The position numbers and the translations under genes were made by a program. From Amycolatopsis sp. 195334CR (GTDB lineage: Bacteria > Actinomycetota > Actinomycetes > Mycobacteriales > Pseudonocardiaceae): 64,000 nt of DNA. The notes under the pieces were generated by a model. The model did no database searches. It was not told the DNA's origin and saw only the letters and a program-made list of their open reading frames with translations. How positions within the stretch are numbered: the stretch's first letter is position 1; the number at the start of each line of letters is the position of its first letter. The stretch covers positions 372,001 through 436,000 of the forward strand of contig NZ_JAFJMJ010000001.1 in NCBI RefSeq assembly GCF_017309385.1, read 5' to 3'. Below, in pieces: positions 59,114 through 64,000 of the stretch.

Positions 59114-61210
59114 ATGGGACTTCTCAGTGGCCGCGAACCACTTCCGATCGTGGAAGCCGAGCCGTCGGCGGGGTGGGTGCCGACCGCCGCGGCCGGCACC
59201 TTCGACCCGCACCAGCGCTGGACCCGGCTGGTCGGCGGCGGCGACGGGATCATCTACGCCGTGCAGGCCGACGGGTCGCTGTTCTGGTTCCGGCACCGCG
59301 GCTGGGCCACCGCGACCGCCGACTGGGCCAACCAGGGCGCCGGTGTGCCGATCGGTGCCGGGTGGGAGGACTTCGTCACCGTGCTCGGCGACGTCGACGG
59401 TGTCCTCTACGGCATCCGCGGCGACGGCACCGTGCTCACCTACCAGCGCGTCGTCACCGACCTCGAGACCGGCGCCGGCTACTGGACCGACAACGGCGTC
59501 GTCGTCGGGAGCGGGTTCGACGCCTTCCCGCGGATCTTCGGCGGGCCCGGCGGCGTCATCTGGTGCGTGGACGCGGACGGCGTTCTCCACCGCTCGCGGC
59601 GGCCGAGCGGCAGGAACTTCGAACCGCCGGTACCGCTCGCGGAGGGGTTCAACGTGCCCCGCTACCTGTTCTCGGACAACGGGAACGTCATCTACTCGGT
59701 CAGCGGCACCGGCGGGCTCACCTGGTTCCGCTACCGCGACGGCGTCGGCTGGTCGAACGGCGGCCAGCCGGTCCAGATCGGCGACAACGACTGGTTCGAG
59801 CTGTTCCGCCGGGACCTGTTCGCCGGCTGCGGGAACGGCGGCATCTACTTCGTCCGGATCGACCTCGCGACGGTGCCCGGCTACGACGAGACGCTCGTCG
59901 AACTGCGGCTCACCAACCACCAGACCGTCGACACCGACGGCGGCCCGCACTGGATCAACAACGCGACCGGGCACGTCGTCGGGCACGGGTTCACCGTCGA
60001 GCGCAGCGCCGGGTTGCAGGGATACCCGCACCGGCAGAGCGTCGCGGCCGGGAAGCGGGTCTCCATCGCGCTGTCCACCGCGTTCGGTTCCGTCGACGCG
60101 CAGCTCGTGCGCGTGGTGCCCGGCGGCGGCACCCCCGAACCGGTCACCGCGACGACCAGCGTGACCGGCGGGCTCCAGCTGCTCCCCGAGGACTACCGGT
60201 CGGCCGGGTGCGGCTGGGACGAGCGCTACGGCGTGAAGATCCCGGCGGACTGGCCGTCCGGCCTCTACGCCGCGCGCTTCACCGGGAACTTCGGCCGCGT
60301 GCAGCACGTGCCGTTCGTGGTCCGCCCGGCCGTGCCCGCGCAGCGGATCGCCGTGGTGCTGCCGTCCAACACCTACCACGCCTACAACGGCTGGGGCGGG
60401 CACGACCAGTACTCCATCGGCCAGCACGGCGTGCGGCGCGTGCTCACCTTCCTCCGGCCCACCTACAACTGGATGCTCGCGTCGAAGGGGCAGTACGACG
60501 TCGACCTGTTCAGCGATCTGGAGCTGTTGCGGTGGCTCAGCGGCGAGCGAATCGGGTTCGACTGCTACACCGACCACGACCTGCACACCGGCGGGTGGCT
60601 CACCGCGTACCACGCGGTCGTGCTGGGCGGGCACCCGGAATACTGGTCGATGGCCATGCGCGCCAACCTCGCCGGCTACCTCGAAGCCGGCGGCAGTGTG
60701 ATCGCCACCGGCGGGAACCAGATCTACGAACGCGCGGAGTTCAACGCCGACGGCACGACGCTGACCTTCCGCGCCGCGGACGGAAGCCGCGACCTGTTCC
60801 TCGACCACTACGACCTGCCTGCGTCGCAACTGCTCGGCGTGAACTACGAGCACCAGGGCTGGATGACGTTCGCGCCGTACCGCGTGCTGCGCGACCACCC
60901 CTTCCTCGCCGGGACGGGCCTCGCCGTCGGGGACACGTTCGGCGCGACCGGCCGCAACGGCGCGGCGAGCGCCTGGGAGTTCGACACGTTGCAGGGCTTC
61001 GAAGGCGAGGCGTCACCGGAGGAGGTCTTCGCGCAGGGCACGAACCCCACCGACAGCAAGGGCGCGGCGATGGTGTGCAAGGAGCAGCCGGGCGGTGGGT
61101 TCGTGTTCAGCGCTTCGTCACTGACCTTCAACGCCGCCATCCGGGTGGACCCGGTGATCCAGCGCTTGCTCCGCAACGTCTTCGACCGGGTACTGGCCGC
61201 CGAGGTTTGA
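59114..61210 (+). CDS. Tachylectin-like propeller fused to N,N-dimethylformamidase-like domain
   Basis: 698 residues from the ATG at 59114. Residues about 30-235 form four or five repeats of about 47 residues, e.g. GIIYAVQADGSLFWFRHRGW, GVLYGIRGDGTVLTYQRV and NVIYSVSGTGGLTWFRYRDG, the tachylectin-2 blade pattern (GlcNAc-binding propeller). A beta-sandwich follows (about 240-395). The C-terminal part resembles the DMFase large-subunit fold (VVLPSNTYHAYNGWGGHDQY, FDCYTDHDLHTGGWL, VLGGHPEYWSMAMRANLAGY, GGNQIYER). There is no signal peptide. An amidase with sugar-binding front end is inferred. Confidence 0.8.
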   Translation: MGLLSGREPLPIVEAEPSAGWVPTAAAGTFDPHQRWTRLVGGGDGIIYAVQADGSLFWFRHRGWATATADWANQGAGVPIGAGWEDFVTVLGDVDGVLYGIRGDGTVLTYQRVVTDLETGAGYWTDNGVVVGSGFDAFPRIFGGPGGVIWCVDADGVLHRSRRPSGRNFEPPVPLAEGFNVPRYLFSDNGNVIYSVSGTGGLTWFRYRDGVGWSNGGQPVQIGDNDWFELFRRDLFAGCGNGGIYFVRIDLATVPGYDETLVELRLTNHQTVDTDGGPHWINNATGHVVGHGFTVERSAGLQGYPHRQSVAAGKRVSIALSTAFGSVDAQLVRVVPGGGTPEPVTATTSVTGGLQLLPEDYRSAGCGWDERYGVKIPADWPSGLYAARFTGNFGRVQHVPFVVRPAVPAQRIAVVLPSNTYHAYNGWGGHDQYSIGQHGVRRVLTFLRPTYNWMLASKGQYDVDLFSDLELLRWLSGERIGFDCYTDHDLHTGGWLTAYHAVVLGGHPEYWSMAMRANLAGYLEAGGSVIATGGNQIYERAEFNADGTTLTFRAADGSRDLFLDHYDLPASQLLGVNYEHQGWMTFAPYRVLRDHPFLAGTGLAVGDTFGATGRNGAASAWEFDTLQGFEGEASPEEVFAQGTNPTDSKGAAMVCKEQPGGGFVFSASSLTFNAAIRVDPVIQRLLRNVFDRVLAAEV

Positions 61211-61340
61211 AAAATCGCGGCATGGGGTTCCCCCTGGTGGGACCGGTTCAGCCAGCAGCCGAGCACCCGGCAACGTACTGCCGAGCTGCGAGGCCCCAGG
61301 ACCTGACGTAGTCGCCTCGCAGCAGTTCGAGGAGGCTACT

Positions 61341-61703
61341 GTGACCAGTGAAGTACCCGCTGGAACGCGAGTAACTCTCCTGGTGACCACCACCGCGCAG
61401 GCGACCGAGATCGTCGTGGCCGGAGAGGTGGACCACAGCACGGTCGCGCGCCTGCGGGCGTGCCTGAACGGCGAACTGCGACTCGCCCCCCGAGCGATCC
61501 TGCTCGACCTGGCGGCAGTCACCTTCTGCTCGGTCGACGGCGTCCGCGCCCTGATCGACACGGCGCTCTCCGCACGTCAGGCCGGCATCCGGCTGGCGAT
61601 CACGAACCGCTCGCACCCCGTCGACCGGGTGATCTCCCTGCTCGACTTGGAGCAGATGCTGCCGGTGCAGCGCACCCCGGAACGGCTCACCGTGCCCGAA
61701 TGA
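61341..61703 (+). CDS. STAS-domain anti-sigma-factor antagonist-like protein
   Basis: 120 residues from a GTG behind GAGGAGG. The STAS fold has TEIVVAGEVDHSTVARLRAC and AILLDLAAVTFCSVDGVRALID. The segment that normally reads D-S-S-G (phosphorylated Ser) is S-V-D-G here, so the phospho-Ser is missing and an Asp takes the next place. It could be permanently active, or controlled another way. A 28-codon ORF overlaps its stop by ATGA. Confidence 0.8.
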   Translation: MTSEVPAGTRVTLLVTTTAQATEIVVAGEVDHSTVARLRACLNGELRLAPRAILLDLAAVTFCSVDGVRALIDTALSARQAGIRLAITNRSHPVDRVISLLDLEQMLPVQRTPERLTVPE

Positions 61704-61786
61704 CAGCCGGCAGGGACGAAGCGGCCCGCATCTCCGCCCAGATCCAGCATCAAGCCAGGCTCGGCACGGCCCCCGAACTGCCGTAA
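61700..61786 (+). CDS. 28-residue ORF coupled to the STAS gene
   Basis: The ATG overlaps the STAS stop (ATGA). The peptide starts MTAGRDEAARISAQIQHQAR and ends after PELP. It may be the cut-off start of a longer regulatory gene lost here, next to the GAF remnant, or a short leader-type ORF. No family was recognised. Confidence 0.3.
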   Translation: MTAGRDEAARISAQIQHQARLGTAPELP

Positions 61787-61849
61787 CGCACCCGTTGTTG
61801 CGGAGCGCCTCAACGCCGCCCGATCGTTCAACGCCCCCAGGGTGCGTTC

Positions 61850-62115
61850 GACGAGGCGGTCCGCACCAACCGAGTTCGAGCGCGGCAGGCACGAACTCCG
61901 CCCAGCGCCGCTCCTCGGCCGCGAGATCGGCGACGAGCACGGGTTCGCCGGTGGTCACGCACTCCACGCACGGCCCTTCGTCGAGCATCTGCCGGGTTTC
62001 CACCAGCCGGGCCTGCTGGTCCGAGGCCGCCATCGTGCCGGTGTCGGGGCTGTCCACCAGGCTGGCGGTGATCGCCGCCAGCGTCACCAGCGCCGAGTCG
62101 TCCGCGCGGATCCGA
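61850..62115 (-). pseudogene. GAF-domain remnant
   Basis: One frame read leftward gives ALVTLAAITASLVDSPDTGT, QQARLVETRQMLDEGPCVEC and VTTGEPVLVADLAAEERRWA with FVPAALELG, a typical GAF block from GAF-ANTAR proteins. It has no proper start, and after about 85 codons the frame continues as unrelated sequence without the second half or an ANTAR domain. The full GAF-ANTAR gene lies directly upstream on the same strand. Confidence 0.6.
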
Positions 62116-62142
62116 GTTGAGTTCAGGCATGCTTCGCCCGTC

Positions 62143-62931
62143 TCACTCGGCCAAATCGTCGAGCGCGATGCGGTGTTCTATGACGTCACGGGCGACCGCC
62201 AGCACGGACCGCTGTCGGCCGAACGCGTGCCCGCGGAGTCGGGCCAGTGCCTCGTCGAGACCGATCCGCAGCCGCGCGGCCAGCATCCCGGTGGCGATGT
62301 TGACGTCGTCGAACGAAGTCAACAGGCGCGGTTCGAAGTCCTCCCCGGCGCGTTCCGCCCGGTCGGCCTGCCGCAGCAGCACCGCCGCGATCAGGTCGGC
62401 CGCCAGCACCGCGTCGGTCAGCTCCTCGTGCGCGAGCGCCCCCGCCCGGCGGCGCAGCAACTCGAAGGTCCCCATCTTGATCGCGCCGATCTGCAGCGGG
62501 AAGGCGAACATCGCCCGCACCCCCGCGCTGAGCGCCTCCTCCGCGAAACCCGGCCACCGCACCTGCTCCACCCGCAGGTCCGGGACCAGGACCGGATCAC
62601 CCCCGCGCAGGGACTCCACCCCGGGCCCCTCCCCCACGGTGTACTGCGTCTCCACCACGCCCGCCGCCCAGTCGTCGCTGGCGCCCAGGATCTCCTGCGC
62701 CCGTTCCCCACGGGCCCACAGCGTCACCATCGCCGCGTCGACGCCGGCGAACTCCGCCACCACGCTCAAGCACAGCTCCTGCGCGCGGCCCCGGTCCTCG
62801 GCCGACGGTGCGGCCCACGCGGCGATGGTGCGCCAGAGCCTCTCGCGCCTGCCCTCCACCCGCGTGATCCCTTCGCCGGCTGAGTGCGTCCCAGCTGGAA
62901 CCTTCCGAGACGTCTGTCCCCACAAGGTCAT
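62143..62931 (-). CDS. GAF-ANTAR RNA-binding antiterminator-type regulator
   Basis: 262 residues from the ATG at 62931. The GAF domain runs about 35-180 (YTVGEGPGVESLRGGDPVLV, AMFAFPLQIGAIKMGTFELL). The ANTAR helices run about 200-255 (DDVNIATGMLAARLRIGLDE, ALARLRGHAFGRQRSVLAVA). ANTAR proteins bind paired RNA hairpins and prevent termination when the sensor domain is stimulated. The RNA target is not visible in this window. The STAS gene and a GAF remnant next to it suggest a decayed stress-signalling locus. Confidence 0.85.
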   Translation of the reverse strand: MTLWGQTSRKVPAGTHSAGEGITRVEGRRERLWRTIAAWAAPSAEDRGRAQELCLSVVAEFAGVDAAMVTLWARGERAQEILGASDDWAAGVVETQYTVGEGPGVESLRGGDPVLVPDLRVEQVRWPGFAEEALSAGVRAMFAFPLQIGAIKMGTFELLRRRAGALAHEELTDAVLAADLIAAVLLRQADRAERAGEDFEPRLLTSFDDVNIATGMLAARLRIGLDEALARLRGHAFGRQRSVLAVARDVIEHRIALDDLAE

Positions 62932-63044
62932 ACCCACACCGGCCGATCGGAACCACGGACGAGTGGTCGGCTGGCGAACGGGTTTCCCGGCCTGGGCGGC
63001 GGTTACCCCTCGATCGTCGCGACGGCCGATTTCCGGGGGAGTCG

Positions 63045-64000
63045 ATGAGAACTGCTCAGCGCACCCGCGCCGCGGTGGTGGCGGTGGTGCTGGCGCTGGT
63101 GTGCGGCCATCCGCAGGCGGTCGCGGCGGGAACGACCCCGCAACGCCTGATCGACGCCGATTTCGCCGATCCCGACCTGCTGCGGACCGAGGAGGGCTAC
63201 TTCGCCTTCTCCACCAGCAGCACCACCGGAAAGGTCCCCTGGGCGAGCGCGCCCGCACCGGGCGGACCGTGGCAGGTGCGGGGTGACGCGCTCGCCCATC
63301 CGCCGGCCTGGGGCGCGGAAGGCAGCGGGTTCTGGGCACCGGACGTGACGCGCCGCGACGACGGCCGGTTCCTGCTGTACTTCTCCACCTCGACGAAGAA
63401 CGGCGGTCCGATGTGCATCGGCGTCGCGCTCGGGCCCGCGCCGAGCGGCCCGTTCACCCCGGTGGGCGAGCAACCGTTGATCTGCGTGGCCGAGGACAGC
63501 GGGGACATCGATCCGCAGACCTTTGTGGACAACGGCAAGCGGTACCTGCTGTACAAGAGCAACGGCGCGCCGGTGGGCGATCCCGCCGCGATCTGGGTGC
63601 AGGAGCTGACCCCGGACGGCCTCGCACCGACCGGGCCCCGCCGCGAGCTGCTGCGCGCGGATCTCCACCAGGAGAAGGGTGTGGTCGAAGCCCCGGTGGT
63701 GGTGCGGCGGCCGTCGAAGTACCTGCTCTTCTACGCCGCCGACACCTTCCAGAGCTCGGGCTACCACACGGCGCACGCCGCCGCCCCCGCACTGGCCGGC
63801 CCCTTCGTCAAGGCACCGACGCGGTTGCTGTCCACCGACGGACTCGGCGGGCAGGTGGACGGACCCGGCGGCGCGGACGTGCTGGAGGACCGGATCTACT
63901 TCCACGGCTGGCTCACCCCCGAGCACCGGACGCGCGGCCTGTTCTCCCTACCGCTGCGCTACCGGGACGACCTACCGGAACTCGGCACGGGAAGGGCGGA
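63045..64000 (+). CDS. Exported glycoside hydrolase family 43-like enzyme, partial
   Basis: At least 318 residues; the gene runs off the right end. The ATG at 63045 follows GGGGGAG. A signal peptide (MRTAQRTRAAVVAVVLALVC...AVAAG) is cut near residue 28. The five-bladed GH43 propeller shows the base Asp in DADFADPDLL, the pKa-tuning Asp in DIDPQTF or WAPDV, and the acid Glu in VVEAPVV. The family cuts arabinan, xylan or related side chains outside the cell. No polysaccharide operon is visible within the window. Confidence 0.85.
   Translation, partial: MRTAQRTRAAVVAVVLALVCGHPQAVAAGTTPQRLIDADFADPDLLRTEEGYFAFSTSSTTGKVPWASAPAPGGPWQVRGDALAHPPAWGAEGSGFWAPDVTRRDDGRFLLYFSTSTKNGGPMCIGVALGPAPSGPFTPVGEQPLICVAEDSGDIDPQTFVDNGKRYLLYKSNGAPVGDPAAIWVQELTPDGLAPTGPRRELLRADLHQEKGVVEAPVVVRRPSKYLLFYAADTFQSSGYHTAHAAAPALAGPFVKAPTRLLSTDGLGGQVDGPGGADVLEDRIYFHGWLTPEHRTRGLFSLPLRYRDDLPELGTGRA

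Overview
The window is high-GC DNA (roughly 70% G+C by eye) with the gene style of a Pseudonocardiaceae-type actinomycete, most likely Amycolatopsis or a close relative. The signs are densely packed genes with many 4-base ATGA/GTGA start-stop overlaps, frequent GTG starts, many TetR, MerR, LysR, HxlR, ArsR, XRE and ECF regulators, WXG100-type secreted proteins, a furA-katG pair, mycothiol-type DinB folds and a class II lanthipeptide cluster. It reads as a chromosomal-arm or accessory region. No rRNA, tRNA, CRISPR array, transposase or integrase was recognised.

Layout. 1-8.6 kb: regulator/transport units (MMPL transporter + TetR facing a cytochrome P450; a second TetR facing a DUF2867 protein with a duplicated operator), a phosphotransferase, a DinB-fold protein, and a 2-oxoglutarate oxygenase coupled to a drug-efflux MFS protein. 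8.6-10.1 kb: a translationally coupled three-gene type VII secretion (WXG100-like) cassette. 10.2-13.4 kb: furA-katG plus a DUF4231 protein. 14.2-19.2 kb: a four-gene cassette, every gene overlapping the next by 4 bases, encoding two unrecognised proteins, a TPR protein and a CHAT protease with its His/Cys dyad intact. It looks like a caspase-type conflict system. 19.3-24.8 kb: envelope proteins, a perfect nested inverted repeat, a sigma/zinc-finger fusion with two small overlapping ORFs downstream, and a quinone-reductase/HxlR pair. 24.8-31.3 kb: multicopper oxidase/LysR, SDR/XRE, and an ECF41 sigma factor with two matching ECF41-type promoters, a carboxymuconolactone decarboxylase and a DoxX protein. 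31.3-36.8 kb: S9 and S15 peptidases around a DUF3159/MerR pair with two 19-bp operator-like dyads. 36.9-41.5 kb: a 1537-residue WXG-RHS polymorphic toxin with no immunity gene in the usual place.

41.7-53.1 kb is the most notable region, a class II lanthipeptide cluster. It holds an ABC transporter pair (probable self-protection), a SARP/NB-ARC/TPR activator, four consecutive precursor genes with mersacidin-type leaders (R-[AT]-WKDPEYR near the start, [HN]-PAG mid-leader) but different cores, a hairpin, one LanM, a 76-residue protein that looks like only the membrane anchor of a HlyD/NHLM-type adaptor, and a C39 peptidase-ABC exporter. One synthetase and one exporter therefore appear to serve four products. 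An exported alpha/beta hydrolase and a sensor-domain membrane protein follow on the same strand.

55-64 kb: an asparaginase-family protein with an altered catalytic motif, a serine hydrolase, a leaderless ArsR-SRPBCC fusion with its operator inside its own promoter, a DUF1905 protein, a tachylectin-like propeller fused to an N,N-dimethylformamidase-like domain, STAS and GAF-ANTAR signalling genes with a GAF remnant between them, and the start of an exported GH43 glycosidase that runs off the end.
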